From Trachythela sp. YZ-2020 (Eukaryota > Cnidaria > Anthozoa > Malacalcyonacea > Clavulariidae), in assembly GCA_016169945.1 (NCBI GenBank), contig JADLSH010000113.1, positions 2,375,001-2,439,000 of the forward strand: DNA of 64,000 nt, read 5' to 3'. A program made the translations under genes and the position numbers. The notes under the pieces were generated by a model. It did no database searches. It saw only the letters and a list, made by a program, of their open reading frames with translations, and was not told the origin of the DNA. Shown here in pieces: positions 35,097 through 48,123 of the stretch. How positions within the stretch are numbered: position 1 is the stretch's first letter; every line of letters begins with the position of its first letter.

Positions 35097-38000
35097 ATGT
35101 TTAAGAAGACAGATCCCAAAGGTATGTTTAATGTATGCTTTTACATTCTATTCTATTTCATGTACTGATATAATATGTACATTTTACACTTTTATACTAC
35201 CATTTGCAAGCATAGCGTGTTTTAGCTATGTTTTGACTATCGTAACTATGTCCGTATAAAACTTTCACTAGTACAGGCATTGCATTTAATATTCAATGTA
35301 AAATAGATAAACAAAACACGCTATATTTGATTTAAAACCTAGCTCTTGTGCATCTTGTGTATAAAAATAACTCCAAATGTGTGCGTTTGAAACGTAAACA
35401 AACGTGGAAAAACGTTTGCAGTTGACGGTTGCTTGCAAATGGTAGTATGTCTATTTTAGCATATTGAAGTATAAATTTTTTGCAGCATGTTTTGACCATT
35501 TGTTTTGACATTAAACGAATAAACGATACAGCTTTAATAACACTACACAATATTTTTGCCTGTGACACACTTTATATATGAAACCAATCTACTTGCATAA
35601 AATTTGCAAACAAAGTTTACCCATTCGTACATTTGTTCCTTTTAGAACAAATGAGGCAACAGAAAAGGGCAGTGAACAGAACTCAACGAGAGTTGGGGAG
35701 AGATAAAACTGCTATAGAACGTCAAGAGAAGCAATTGGTATTAAAAGCATCTTTTGAAGTCATTTTCACAAAAACTACATTATGTAATGTATGTTAATTC
35801 ATTCGTCTTGTTTTGTCTTAGGAATTGGAAATCAAGAAAATGGCCAAACAGGGAAATAAGCAGGTAGGTAATACAGTCAAACCTGTATTAAGCGGCCCTG
35901 TATCAAGTGGCCACCCTGTATTAAACGGCCAGTTAGTGAAGTCCCAGCTATTTATACTCAGTAATATTCCGTACACATGACCTCTATTAAAAAGCCACCT
36001 CTATTAAGCGACGGTGGTCACTTGTGCATAATTGTCCGTTGAACAGATTAGGCTGTATTAAATGGCCAGACTGAATTTACATGGTGCTTTTTAATGTTTT
36101 AAAATTCAATTGCAGATCAATATGAAAGAGTAGTGTTTCCAATTACTACCATTTATGTTCAAGCATGAAGCATGAACTATTTTACGCGTTTGTTTCCGTT
36201 TAATACGCGATGTTTTCTAATTATTCTGTCTCGTTTGAAGCATGAAATGTAAACAATTGTGACGTCAAATGAAACATTTTGTTACTTAATTTAACATTTT
36301 GCCGCGTTTGCTGGCTAAATTTGTTTGGTTTATACATTTGTTGGGCGCGTTTGCTTCTTGAATCTCATTCATTTGAGTAAAACATGGGCTATTTTTTGTA
36401 TATTTTGTTGTTACATTGTTTCTGTTCTTGCTTATACTCAATACATGTATTTTAATATATAATTTATGTTTTTTAATGATTTTGAAGCTATTTCTTGTGC
36501 CTATGCTGTATTTAAATACTACTTAATTAAAAAGAATGACAACTTGGCCATGTCCACTGCCCAGAGTGAACCTGCATTAAGCAACCATGCCAATGGCCTT
36601 AAAATATCGGTCGGTCACGGACATTGTCCGACCCATTCATGAAATTGTCCGACCAATTCATGAAATTGTCCGACCAAGAAAGAAACGCACTGGACATTCT
36701 GTCCAACCGAAGGAAAATTGAGGTTTACCGTTTGTCTGACCCAACTGTATTGATGTCCGACCAAACTTTAACTTTGTCTGACGTAAATTTACCCCGTAAA
36801 TGTTTATCAGAGCTGTTATGTGGTCCGCTAAGCGTGACAGCAGAGCCGGGTATTCGTTTGACTAGTCGCATCGTAAGTCAACGCAATTTTACTTGCGATG
36901 ACTTGCGTTCTCGGTCGTTTTAATCAGGCCTTAAAGTATCAATTAACTGCCCAACATTTAGCGTCAGTATACGATTTTAAAAGAATACATTTTCGTGCCA
37001 AACTAAACATAAGGCCATCGGACATAATTATAAAAATGTCCGACCCATTCTGAAAGACACCTGACACTGCTGACAGATTTTTTAAGGCCTGCATGCTGTA
37101 ATAAATGGCCAGCAACTCATTCCCCAAGGGTGTCGCTTAATACATGTTTGACTGTAGTGACAATTACTGCAACATGCTTGTGATATTTATCACCTTTAAG
37201 AAGACAATGTATATTAAAAAGTCCAAAACATATTTTGTCTTTTAATATATCATGTAATAATATTTGGTCAAAAGAAGTGGTGTTCCATGCTCAAGTTAAA
37301 ATATGTCCATTAGCTAAGTTGAACATTACAAATGATCAGTACATTGTACGAGGATCCAAAGAAAAATGTATGGATTGAAGGCGACACATGCATATAAAAC
37401 TCTGACAGCAGGAACTGGGATCTAATTAGGTCTCCTCATTGGGAGGATTGTAGATAAACATGGCACAACTGTTCCAAAGTTTGTGGGGGCTAATTAAGCC
37501 CTGGTCATGCAAATGAGAATGAGAGGTGATGATCGAGAGTTGACAAGCAAGAGTCTGCATTGAGTGTTTGTTGAAGAACTGCTGTCAATAGGTGATGAGA
37601 GTCGATGAGAGTTGGTGATCAAATGCGAGCGAGAGTTGCCACTCTCATTGATTTGACCAGGGCTTATAATTAGCGCCTGCAAAAATTTACCCCTCACTTT
37701 TTTCTTTTTCTTGTTATGGCAGGCATGTACAGTATTAGCAAAACAATTGCTTCAACTGAGGAAACAAAAAGCAAGAAATATGACAACTAGTTCTAAAATG
37801 ATGGGCATGGGACATCAAATGCAAGCCATGCAGTCAACAGCAAAGATGGCCGGCTCAATGGCAACAGCAACAAAGGTAATAGACTTAAGGCTGATATCCA
37901 TTCAGTGCAAAATGTCGTGATCGACTTTTTGCGATCGTTTTCTTTTGAAATATTTCATAATTCAAAGGAAAACGATCGCAAAAGGTCGATCGCGCGATAT

Positions 38001-41000
38001 TTTGCACTGAAAGGAAATCAGCCTTTATATTAATATAATAAAGCTTTTCAACTCCGTGGCCTAGCTGGGCTTGATTCCTGCAGTTATTGTCACATTGTAA
38101 TTTTATCACATGTGAGAAGAGTGCTGCCTTCCAGTTTGACTCTGCCAAACACCATAGGCGGATTTTCTGGGGGGGTGCGGATTTTCTGGGCGGGTGCGGA
38201 TTTTCTGGGGGGGTGCGGATTTTCTGGGGGGTGCGCACCCACCAAAAATATTTTGCACCCCCCCAAAAAGTTTTCCCACCCCACCTAGAGAAATTTGCAC
38301 CCCCCCAAAATAATTTAAATGCTCATTGGGATAAATGACAGTAGTGTGATTGAAATAAAGATTTTGAACTAAGTAAGACTAAAAACAAGGATTTTGAACT
38401 AAATAAGACCAAAAATCTCAAAATTTTCTGGGGTCTTTGCCCCCTTACCCCCATTGGCAACTGTGCCCCCAGACCCCTGCTGCAGCTTGCTCGGCTGCGC
38501 TACGCACCCTGTCACTCACCTCCCCCCCTAAATATTTGGCACCCCCCCCTAAATTTTCGGCACCCCCCCTAAATTTTCGGCACCCCCCCCTAAATTTTCG
38601 GCACCCCTAAATTTCGGCACCACCTAAATTTTCGGCACCCCCCCGGAGCAAAATCTGAAAATCCGCCTATGCCAAACACCACAGGTTTTCTTTGGGTACT
38701 CTGGTTTCAGGGATGCCGGAACCATGGGTGCAGCGGGTGCACCCCTTGCCTTTTGTATTCACAACTGGGTGCAATGCGGTGCAGACTACGGGTAAAAAGG
38801 GTACACAGAAGATTTAACACAAACAGATTTAACACAAACAGAATACTTACCTAAACCCTTAATTAAATTTATCGTAACTCGTAAGGTTTATCAATTATGA
38901 CATATCGTGTACACCATTTCACTTTCTATCAATTCTTTGTGCCTTAGTTCATGTTTTATATCAATAAAAGGTTGATTCATTTGAAATTCCTTGTGTCTGC
39001 ATTGATTTTTTTGTGTTTGATTTTAAATTACCTTATAAGTAGGTAAGTGCCCTTTGATTTTTGTTTGTGCCCTTTTGTTAAAAAATATGCCCTCAGCAAC
39101 TTCCGGCATCCCTGTCTGGTTTCCTCTTGTAGTAATAACACTGCACCAAAAAAAACCAAAGGTTCTTTTTATACCCGACCTTTAGCGAGTAACGTACACT
39201 CAACCCAAAAAGGGATGACCTTTACTTGACTTCCACCAAGAATAGTTTAGAACGGTTTAGCAGGGGTGGCGGAACAGAGGGGGCTAGGGGGGGGGGGCTA
39301 AGCCTCCCAAGAATATATGAAGAATGCCAGATCATTTATACGAACTACGAACAATACGAAGTTGTCAGATTATTGCTCGCTGCCTATAATGCAAAAGAAA
39401 ATATCCTACCTTGTCATTATATTAGCGTTTTTTTCTTGAATTTTTTTGTCTAAAATACAGCTACGGGCAGCGCATATTCTAGCACTAAGTTCGTGGCTCA
39501 GAATGCAAGAATTGCGATTTGCGGGCTTCAAATTTCAAATATTTTCCCGGGGGAGGGATATTCCGCCGCCCCTGCAGTTTAGAACCCTCGTTCATACCAG
39601 TGGGTCATCACTGAAGAGGTTACCGTAGGGAAATTTATTTGATTGGTTTAACCCATTAGCTTGCAATGTGCCCAGATGCAACCTACTTTAGTATTTTACT
39701 CTGTCTAAACGCCAGACATTTTACTCGTCAGTGGTAGGGTACAACAAGCACGTTTACTTAATGGGTTAACAACACTATCTGCCAGTGTCTCTGGTTAACC
39801 CATTAGCTTGCAATGTGCCCAGATGCGTCCTACGTCTAACGCCAGAAGATTTTACTCGTCAGTGGTAGGGTATTGCCAGGTAATGGGTTAATTAAGTTCA
39901 GGTTTCTTCCTGTAGTAACATTGGATCAATAAGGAATGGCTCTAACTTAACTTTTAGGGCTGGAGAACAGTTTTGACTAAGTTTATAAAAATGACTCCAC
40001 TGAAGATGAAGTTAGTTTAGTTGTATTCAAAAATATATTTGATATATTTCATCATTTTTGTAGACCATGGGAGCGGTCAACAAGCAGATGAATCCACAAG
40101 ATATACAAAGAACGTTACAAAATTTCGAAAAAGAATCAATGAAAATGGATATGTCTGAAGAATTAAGTAAGATTTATTGACTGTTAAGCTGCAATGCACC
40201 TTATTTTAGCATTTTTCTTGGCATCTCGTTCGATGGGAATAATAGTTGATGGTGTTTGTGGATGGAATATTCGAACGAAAATTTATATACATTTTTAGAC
40301 CTAACCAAGGGCAGTTGCGAAAAAATGCAACCTTAGGCATAAATCGCAGGGCCGCAGGTTCGATTCCTACTCCTGGTTAGGTCTAAAAATGTATATAAAT
40401 TTTCGTTTGAATATTCCATCCACAAACACCATCAACTATTATTCCCATCGAACAAGATGCCGAGAAAAATCTTTGTATTTACATGGGTAAATTTTTGTGG
40501 ATACCATATACTGGCATCCCTCCCATATATATACACGAACGTGCCGTTAATGCTCAGCGACTGGACTCTGTAGCTCAGTTGGTTAGAGCGCTGCACCGGA
40601 ATCGCAGGGCCGCAGGTTCGATTCCTGTCAGAGGGCCTGAGTTGCATTTTTTACATCTGCTTCTGGTTAGGTCTAAAAATGTATATAAATTTTTGTTCGA
40701 ATATTCCGTACCTTATTTTACTCTGTCTAATGTAAGACGACACAAATGAGACTTGCTGTCGAGATCGAGTTATCTAATATATTCCATGATTTCATAATTG
40801 GGTCCTTCCAGAAAAGATCCACACTCCCCAACGGAGGAAATTGGTAGTTAATTCCCTACCTCCTTCAGACGTCCTGGTACATTTTACTATTATCAGAGGT
40901 AGACCCCCCCTCGGAGTGTGAATCGTTTCTGGAACAACCCTTTGTTATTTTCTGCAGTGAATGAAACCCTGGACTCAGTGTTTGATGCATCGGATGATGA

Positions 41001-43443
41001 AGCCGAACAAGATGCAATTGTCACTCAAGTACTGGATGAAATAGGAATTGATATGACCAGCAAGGTAACACACTAAGGCGTTATTCTCTTTACCTACTCA
41101 CATTAACAAACCAGGCCATACACACAACCCTATGAAACCCAGCCATGGCTAGTACTGGATGAAATAGGAATTGATATGACCAGCAAGGTAACACCCTAAG
41201 GCGTTATTCTCTTTACCTACTCACATTAACAAACCAGGCCATACACACAACCCTATGAAACCCAGCCATGGCTAGTACTGGATGAAATAGGAATTGATAT
41301 GACCAGCAAGGTAACACACTAAGGCGTTATTCTCTTTACCTACTCACATTAACAAACCAGGCCATACACACAACCCTATGAAACCCAGCCATGGCTAGTA
41401 CTGGATGAAATAGGAATTGATATGACCAGCAAGGTAACACACACTAAGGCGTTATTCTCTTTACCTACTCACATTAACAAACCAGGCCATACACACAACC
41501 CTATGAAACCCAGCCATGGCTAGTACTGGATGAAATAGGAATTGATATGACCAGCAAGGTAACACACTAAGGCGTTATTCTCTTTACCTACTCACATTAA
41601 CAAACCAGGCCATACACACAACCCTATGAAACCCAGCCATGGCTAGTACTGGATGAAATAGGAATTGATATGACCAGCAAGGTAACACACTAAGGCGTTA
41701 TTCTCTTTACCTACTCACATTAACAAACCAGGCCATACACACAACCCTATGAAACCCAGCCATGGCTAGTACTGGATGAAATAGGAATTGATATGACCAG
41801 CAAGGTAACACACTAAGGCGTTATTCTCTTTACCTACTCACATTAACAAACCAGGCCATACACAAACCTATGAAACCCAGCCATGGCTAGTACTGGATGA
41901 AATAGGAATTGATATGACCAGCAAGGTAACACCCTAAGGCGTTATTCTCTTTACCTACTCACATTAACAAACCAGGCCATACACACAACCCTATGAAACC
42001 CAGCCATGGCTAGTACTGGATGAAATAGGAATTGATATGACCAGCAAGGTAACACACTAAGGCGTTATTCTCTTTACCTACTCACATTAACAAACCAGGC
42101 CATACACACAACCCTATGAAACCCAGCCATGGCTAGTACTGGATGAAACAGGAATTGATATGACCAGCAAGGTAACACCCTAAGGCGTTATTCTCTTTAC
42201 CTACTCACATTAACAAACCAGGCCATACACACAACCCTATGAAACCCAGCCATGGCTAGTACTGGATGAAATAGGAATTGATATGACCAGCAAGGTAACA
42301 CCCTAAGGCGTTATTCTCTTTACCTACTCACATTAACAAACCAGGCCATACACACAACCCTATGAAACCCAGCCATGGCAAGTACTGGATGAAATAGGAA
42401 TCGATATGACCAGCAAGGTAACACCCTACGGCGTTATTCTCTTTACCTACTCACATTAACAAACCCAGGCCGTACACACAACCCTTTGTAACCCAGCTAC
42501 GGCTAGTACTGGATGAAATAAGAATTGATATGACCAGCAAGGTAACACCCTAAGGCATTACTCTCGTTACCTACTCACATTAACAAACCCAGGCCGTACA
42601 CACAACCCTTTGTAACCCAGCTACGACTAGTACTGAATGAAATAGGAATCGATATGATCAGCAAGCGAACACCCTAAGGCGTTACTCTCGTTACCTACTC
42701 ACATTAACAAACCCAGGCCGTACACACAACCCTTTGTAACCCAGCTACGACTAGTACTGAATGAAATAGGAATTGATATGACCAGCAAGCGAACACCCTA
42801 AGGCGTTACTCTCGTTACCTGCTCACATTAACAAACCCTGGTCGTACACACAACCCATTGAAACCAAGCTACGACTAGTACTGAATGAAATAGGCATTGA
42901 TACTGTATGATCAGCAAGCTAACACCCTAAGGCGTTACGCTCGTTACCTACTCACATTAACAAACCCAGGCCGTACACACAACCCTTTGAAACTTGTTAA
43001 CAAGTTGTGAATGACAACCTTGTAGCAACTTGATATCTTGACAGCATTGCTACAACTTGTTGACAAGCTTGCTACGAGTCTGTTGCGAACACAAGATTTT
43101 GACAAGATGTGAGACTTTCACGTGTGTAGCATTCTGATTTCAAAGGTCGCAGGTTCGAAATCCAGGAACAATTTGTTGAACTTATGACATGTTGGAACAA
43201 TTTATAACAAGTCTTATTGAGGTCATCGAACTTATAACAAGTTGATGTATTCGACAACAACTAGGGACAAGAGACGACAAACAAGATTTCGGACAAATTG
43301 AAACAAATTCCTTTTCGATCTTGCTACCGAAACGTTTACATTTTCTATTTTAGCTTCCTGCAGCGCCGCGGGGAGCCACAGCATCGAAGGAAAATGATGA
43401 TCTGAAAGACATAGAGGCACAACTACAGCAGCTACGCTCGTGA
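35097..43443 (+). CDS. CHMP2B: CHMP2B, ESCRT-III subunit
   Basis: Seven exons: 35097-35121, 35646-35737, 35822-35863, 37723-37875, 40064-40166, 40958-41064, 43354-43443, all GT-AG and phase-consistent, giving 203 residues (human about 213). The N-terminal basic helix (MFKKTDPKEQ) is followed by QEKQLELEIKKMAKQGNKQA and VLAKQLLQLRKQKARN, the best match to CHMP2B over CHMP2A. An acidic stretch (FDASDDEAEQDAIV) and VLDEIGIDMTSK follow. The C-terminus has a MIT-interacting motif (DLKDIEAQLQQLRS). CHMP2B acts late in ESCRT-III filaments on endosomes and recruits VPS4 by that motif. The start is chosen because residues from FKK align with human without gaps. The gene is divergent from CHFR. The 3' end of exon 6 is repeated many times in intron 6. 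Confidence 0.95.
35196..35447. mobile_element. MITE in CHMP2B intron 1
   Basis: Same CTACCATTTGCAAGC terminal repeats as 33069-33386, with a related interior (GTTTTAGCTATGTTTTGA). It fills half of the intron. Confidence 0.75.
35872..37157. mobile_element. pogo/Tigger-like non-autonomous element in CHMP2B intron 3
   Basis: The termini CAGTCAAACCTGTATTAAGC and GCTTAATACATGTTTGACTG are inverted and flanked by TA. The interior holds GGCC-rich subterminal repeats and a block of ATTGTCCGACCAATTCATGA repeats near 36610-36680. No transposase frame is visible. The 99-codon frame at 36624 is repeat-derived. Confidence 0.7.
37885..38028. mobile_element. Palindromic MITE next to CHMP2B exon 4
   Basis: Ends TTAAGGCTGATATCC / GGAAATCAGCCTTTA, with interior CGATCGTTTTC / GAAAACGATCG. 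It starts about 10 bp after the exon 4 donor (GTAATA). Confidence 0.7.
38150..38660. repeat. G/C-tract low-complexity repeats
   Basis: Short repeats of GGTGCGGATTTTCTGGGGGG at 38155-38235 and of CACCCCCCCTAAATTTTCGG at 38520-38645, in opposite sense. They could be the ends of a further element in CHMP2B intron 4. No coding content. Confidence 0.55.
39646..39895. mobile_element. TTAACCCATTA MITE pair in CHMP2B intron 4
   Basis: Two copies with CCCATTAGCTTGCAATGTGC and AATGGGTTAA ends, as in 31956-32210. Confidence 0.6.
40225..40440. mobile_element. Inverted SINE-A tail palindrome
   Basis: ATGGTGTTTGTGGATGGAAT at one end is mirrored by ATTCCATCCACAAACACCAT at the other. A short B-box remnant (GGTTCGATTCC) lies between. 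It appears to be a rearranged SINE-A copy. Confidence 0.6.
40555..40710 (+). mobile_element. SINE family A copy in CHMP2B intron 5
   Basis: tRNA-like head GGACTCTGTAGCTCAGTTGG and B box GGTTCGATTCC, then a TTGCA...TTAGGTCTAAAAATG tail. The anticodon loop lacks U33, so it is not called a tRNA gene. Confidence 0.7.
41028..42991 (+). repeat. 123-bp minisatellite made from CHMP2B exon 6 end and its donor
   Basis: Copies of AGTACTGGATGAAATAGGAA begin at 41028 (the real exon), 41151, 41274, 41397, 41522, 41645, 41768, 41889, 42012, 42135, 42258, 42381, 42505, 42629, 42753 and 42877. The unit holds the last 37 exon bases, the donor GTAACAC and about 80 bp of intron. The first dozen copies are nearly identical. 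The last three are diverged and have lost the donor GT (AGCAAGCGAAC or AGCAAGCTAAC). Each inner copy is preceded by a pyrimidine-rich stretch and GGCTAG, so it also has a possible acceptor. Such an exon would be 35 bp and run into a stop. Confidence 0.95.
42990..43270. mobile_element. ACAAGTTG-type MITE remnant
   Basis: Dense inverted motifs (AACTTGTTAACAAGTT, CAACTTGTTGACAAGC), as at 7960-8290. It lies between the minisatellite and the last CHMP2B exon. Confidence 0.5.
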
Positions 43444-43789
43444 TGAGTGTGAGAGAATGAACAAATTATTACAAAAATGAGGTTTTTTAAGGTCATGTTA
43501 CACGAGGCAATTTTTGCTGCAACTTTCAACGCAATTTCGGACACAGAGCGATGTTAGGTAAAAAGTTTTTTCGCAGAGGAATTATGAGCATGAATCTCGT
43601 TTTACTTTGCTGATATTCTTTTTGTTAAACATGCCCAGAAGGCAACAGAAAATGAACGAGAATGATAATATCGGTGAAGTGAAACGCATGCCATGTTCAC
43701 CGTTTTTCTGTGCGTACATTTAACAGTTATTCAACGAACTCGAGTCGGCTATCATTCATATACGACGAGAGTGAGTAGAATAACTGTTT

Positions 43790-43996
43790 TATTATATACA
43801 CAAGCTCTGGATATGAACAGAACATTTTGGCGTACTTTTTTCAAGTAAAACTTGAATTTCCTCTTCATTTAATTGTCCAAATCTGCCAGCCATTTTTCTA
43901 CTTTTCTCTACTAGCAGGATATGAGCTAATATCCTGCTAGTAGAGAACCAATCAGATTGCAGAATACCTCCTATCCAGAGCTTGTGTATATAATAA
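43790..43996. mobile_element. MITE with TATACACAAGCTCTGGA termini
   Basis: Inverted ends TATATACACAAGCTCTGGA / TCCAGAGCTTGTGTATATA, about 205 bp. A shorter inner hairpin (ATATCCTGCTAGTAGAGAA) is also present. It is intergenic, after CHMP2B. Confidence 0.75.
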
Positions 43997-44199
43997 TTCT
44001 ATATAACATGGTTCTGTGCAGAAATTGCGTTGCAAGTTGCAGCAAAAATTGCCCACGTTTAACATGGCCTTTAGGGTTCAGCGTTGTGCACGATGTAGAT
44101 ACGATGTAAAATTGTTGGGTAGCGTTTCACGTCAGCTTCTCAGCCTGTTCTCCTTATAGCTTGTTTCTCACAGTTCAGGGACTTAGCCAGGATTAGCAA

Positions 44200-44400
44200 T
44201 CTACCCATAAAAAAGTGCTGCACTAGGTGTGCCCCTCAATGGCGAAGCTAGCCATGGTAACTGGTCATGCTATGCTAATAAACATCCACTCAAATAGTCT
44301 AAAGACAATGCATTTCTGAAGGTTTGAATAATTTAAACATTCAAAAATTTGCATAGCATGACCAGTTGCTATGGTTAGCTTCGCCACTGGTGCCCTTCCC
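44200..44400. mobile_element. Foldback with GCGAAGCTAGCCATGG arms
   Basis: GGCGAAGCTAGCCATGGTAA at 44241 and its near inverse TATGGTTAGCTTCGCC at 44372 enclose AT-rich sequence with inverted CATTTCTGAAGGTTTGAATA-like parts. I see no gene in 43.45-45.9 kb. Confidence 0.45.
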
Positions 44401-44974
44401 TCCCCCCCCCCAAAAAAATATGTTTCCCTTGGTCAAGATATGTGCAGTGACTGTTGAATGTTGTAATGTTATAGCAAAATTTAAGCTCGTACGGTTGTAC
44501 TAACTATACTAAAGACGAAATACTAGAGTTATGTTTTATGTTTTAGCATTTTACTTGCCTTTCCACATTCAAAAATACCCGCCCAAAAAACGGGTGAACG
44601 GGCCTCTGGCTAAGCGGCCAAAACATAGCGTATTTCATGATTTTCCTGAATACTCGGGTAGAGCTAATGACTTTCCCACAAAAGAAAATGCTACTTTACT
44701 CTACGATACAGTTGAAATGGAAAACAGACATTCGGCTGGGTGGTTGACATGAAACTTTACCCAATCGGTTTTGAGATTTCGTTAAGTCAGGTTGGTATTA
44801 ACATTCTTTATTTCACACTATTTTCAAAAAACTTACAAGTCATAGAATTAAAGTAATTAAACATAGATAAGAATAATACAAATGCGTTGAAATATTTATA
44901 AGAGAGTGTACAGATGCCGGAGTAGCATAGCTTTTGAGAGCCGGCTTCTGAAACTGATTATGAAACGTTTAATC

Positions 44975-45120
44975 CATTCTCCTCTTGACATATGTGATTT
45001 AGTGGATTTGCTGACATGGGTAAGGCTATTGGCTCATACCTGGCGAAAAGTGTAGTTGTTGGTGTATTGTGTGAGATCACATACGTCAGAACAGGCTCGT
45101 GTGAACAGTAGAACAGGCCT
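44975..45120. mobile_element. Short MITE, intact relative of the LINE-interrupted copy at 9.8 kb
   Basis: It shares TTCTCCTCTTGACATATGTG, GATTTGCTGACA and GGCTATTGGCTCAT with 9840-9883 and 10952-11075, without the LINE between them. Confidence 0.6.
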
Positions 45121-45637
45121 GGCAATAAAAATTTAGTTTGTCTCATTTAAAAGAACTCTTAAAATTATATATAAAACTCCATTACCGATTTTTCATATCT
45201 TGCATAATTCTCAAAATATTTAGACCGAAATCTTCATAAATCAGTGAGCTGTCCGCCATCTTGGATTTTTGTGGACATGCATGTTACGTCACAACCAGGG
45301 TCACGCAAAGTTTTTATCTAGACAACCACTGATCATTATGAGCCCAAAACTATTCTTCGATCACTATGTCAAATAACAAAGTAATTGAAAACGTTTAAAA
45401 CATCTAGTAATTGTTATTTGGTCACCTAGGAGTAGTTTTATACGGCTAACCCTGCTTGTGACGTCACTAAACCCACCGTTAATGAATAAAAAATGTATCC
45501 AAGATGGCAGACAGCTCATTGTTTTCAGTCAAAATATTTCAAGAACTAAGCAAGATATGAAAAATCGGTAATATAATTTTATATATAATTTTAAGAGTTC
45601 TTTCAAATGAGACAAACTACATTTTTATTGCCAATGT
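45121..45637. mobile_element. MITE with long inverted arms
   Basis: Arms of about 100 bp (GGCAATAAAAATTTAGTTTG at 45121 and its inverse near 45615-45637) with TACCGATTTTTCATATCTTG / CAAGATATGAAAAATCGGTA inside. Confidence 0.8.
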
Positions 45638-45925
45638 CTTTAACAATACAGTTGCAGTGGAAGGAATGCACGGATAGATTGTCTTAACTCACAATTATAT
45701 TCTCATGATTCTATCGCCCGATATTTTTCCAATCGCAGTTGCATGTTGTGTCTGTGATGGAATACAAACAGTCAAAACTCCGAACAGGCTATTGTATATA
45801 TTACAAATGTGAAGATTACACACACACTAAATACACAAATAGTCAAGAAATACGGTTTAAATAGATTATGACTCTGTTGAATTGTTACGAATTCAATTGA
45901 ATTATGTTACCAATTCAACTGAATT

Positions 45926-48123
45926 CGATTGAATTATGGAAAATATATCGGAAATAGTAAGACAATATATTGGACAAATGTTATTGAACAGTCATTGGTA
46001 ATTCGTGAAGGTCGGAACACATTTTTTGGGTTAATGGAATCGAATCTGAAATCTAATCCTAAGCGCTTTTGGTCAATCCTCAGTCATAAATCTAAAGTGA
46101 AAAGTATTCCTGAAGTCATATCCCTCGTTAAAGATAACGGTCAATCAGTTAGAAATCAAGACAGATCATTTGCAAACAACCCTCAGGATATAGCTGAACT
46201 TTTCAACTGTTATTTTTCTTCCGTTTTTACCTCTGACGATGGCAATGGGCTGGAGGAGAGTCGAGTTCAACAAGAACCTGTTCTTGCAGACTTAACTCTT
46301 AGTTGTGAAGAAGTACTATGTGTACTTAAGAACCTAGATGTCAACAAAGCGACAGGTGCAGATGACATACCAGCAAGAATTCTGAAAGAGTGCGCACACG
46401 CGATCGCTCCTTCGCTTTGTGATCTTTTTAATAAGTCATTAAGATTGGGTAAAGTACCAGAAGAGTGGAAATGTGCCAATATTGTTCCAGTTCACAAGAG
46501 AGATAACAAGGAGTTTGCTGAAATTATCGACCTATCTCGTTACTGCCTCTGATCTCTAAGGTTATGGAACGTTGCGTGTTTAATGCCATCAAGTATCACG
46601 TGCTTAATGTAATAAGTAAATGCCAACATGGTTTCCTTCCTGGTCGGTCCTGTGTATCAACTAATCAAGCACTTGACTCAATTGGGTCCCATCTTGACAA
46701 TGGTGGACAGATTGATGTGATCTATATGGATATGTCGAAAGCCTTCGATACAGTTAGTCATCGGAAGGTCATCCAGGTGTTACAAGACTATGGATTCGGC
46801 GGGTCATTGCTTCATTGGTTTGATTCTTATTTGCACAACCGCAAGCAGCGAGTTACTGTTCTTGGTGCGACTTCTAAGGTTCTTCCAGTTTCTTCTGGTG
46901 TTCCACAAGGATCCATCCTTGGACCTATGTTGTTCTTGTTGTACGTCAACACACTACCAGAATCCGTTACTACCAGCAAAGTGACCGCATTCGCTGACGA
47001 CGTAAAGTTATTTCAACCAATCAAGAATACCACTGATGTTGCAGCAGTTCAGGAGGACTTAGATAATCTTGACTCTTGGGCTTCTGCAGCTGGTTTGAAA
47101 TTTAATGAGAAAAAGTGCAAGGCCCAAACCATCAATAGGAAACATAACCCAGTACAATCATCCTATTCCTTAAAGATATACCTTTGAAATCGACCAGCTC
47201 TGAGAGGGACCTCGGGGTGAGGATAACGAATGACCTTACATGGACTGAACAGGTTAACGAACAGTCGGCTAAAGCCAATAAATTGCTCGGATACGTCAGA
47301 CGTAATACTCGTTACGTGTACAGTGTGACTGTTAGGCGTACAATATATCTGGCTTTAGTACTTGCCCATCTGGGTTATGCGACGCAAGTATGGGCGCCTC
47401 AGAAAGTTGGTCTTGTTGCCAAGCTATAAAGAATCCAGAGACGTGCCACCAAGTATATCCTGAACCTTCCCTTCACTACATCAGTTTCGTACAAGGAAAG
47501 GTTAATCAAAACCAATCTTTTGCCAATTAGCTACTGGCATGAATATCTAGACATGTTCTTTTTCTTCAAAGTTGTGAATGGCTATACAAATTTAAATCCT
47601 GAAGTAATTCCAACCCTTCGGCAGTCAACTAGAACCAGATCTAACTTAAACAATCTTCAATACTCAGTTCGCCATTGCAAAACTACTACTTTTCAAAACT
47701 CATTCTTTAATAGATCTGTGAGAATATGGAACACTCTCGTTAACGAATATGATAACTTTAATACCAACAATCCTAATGCGTTTAAGTCTATTTTATTTGA
47801 TTATTACTTTGCTGCCTTACAATCCGCATATGAACCTGATGACCCTAGAACATGGAAAACAATTTGTGTAAAATGTAACTCTGTCCGTAGCCTCTTGAAG
47901 ATTTCGTGTTGTTTTTAATCTGTAATTAATGTTTGTTTATTTGTGTTTTATTGTACGTTGGGCCCGCAGTAATTGGCGCTGCTGTTGCGGATACCCTGCC
48001 ATCGTGTTTCTTTATAGTTTTCTGTGTATTTTATCAGTATAATTTTGATAATTTCTTTATTGTATAAATATGGCAAAGCTAATAAAATAAAATAAAAAAT
48101 AAAAATAAAAATAAAAAATAAAA
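45926..48123 (+). mobile_element. Decayed CR1/jockey-like LINE
   Basis: Four open segments in different frames (45929-46552, 46564-47187, 47184-47429, 47520-47918) make up a reverse transcriptase ORF broken by a stop near 46550 and by frameshifts. Visible motifs are NKATGADDIPARILK, GFLPGRSC, YMDMSKAFDTVSH, SSGVPQGSILGP, the catalytic AFADDVKLF, and the connection segment GYATQVWAPQK. The endonuclease domain is missing (5' truncation). The 3' end is an AATAA microsatellite tail at 48075-48123. It lies intergenic between CHMP2B and the secreted-protein gene. Confidence 0.9.

Noticed and set aside
36624..36923. 99-codon plus ORF
   Set aside because: It is repetitive (LSDQFMKLSDQ), inside a pogo-like element, and has no recognisable domain.
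40561..40640. tRNA gene
   Set aside because: A and B boxes are good, but the anticodon loop lacks U33, stems are imperfect, and the head is joined to the same tail in every copy. This is a SINE.
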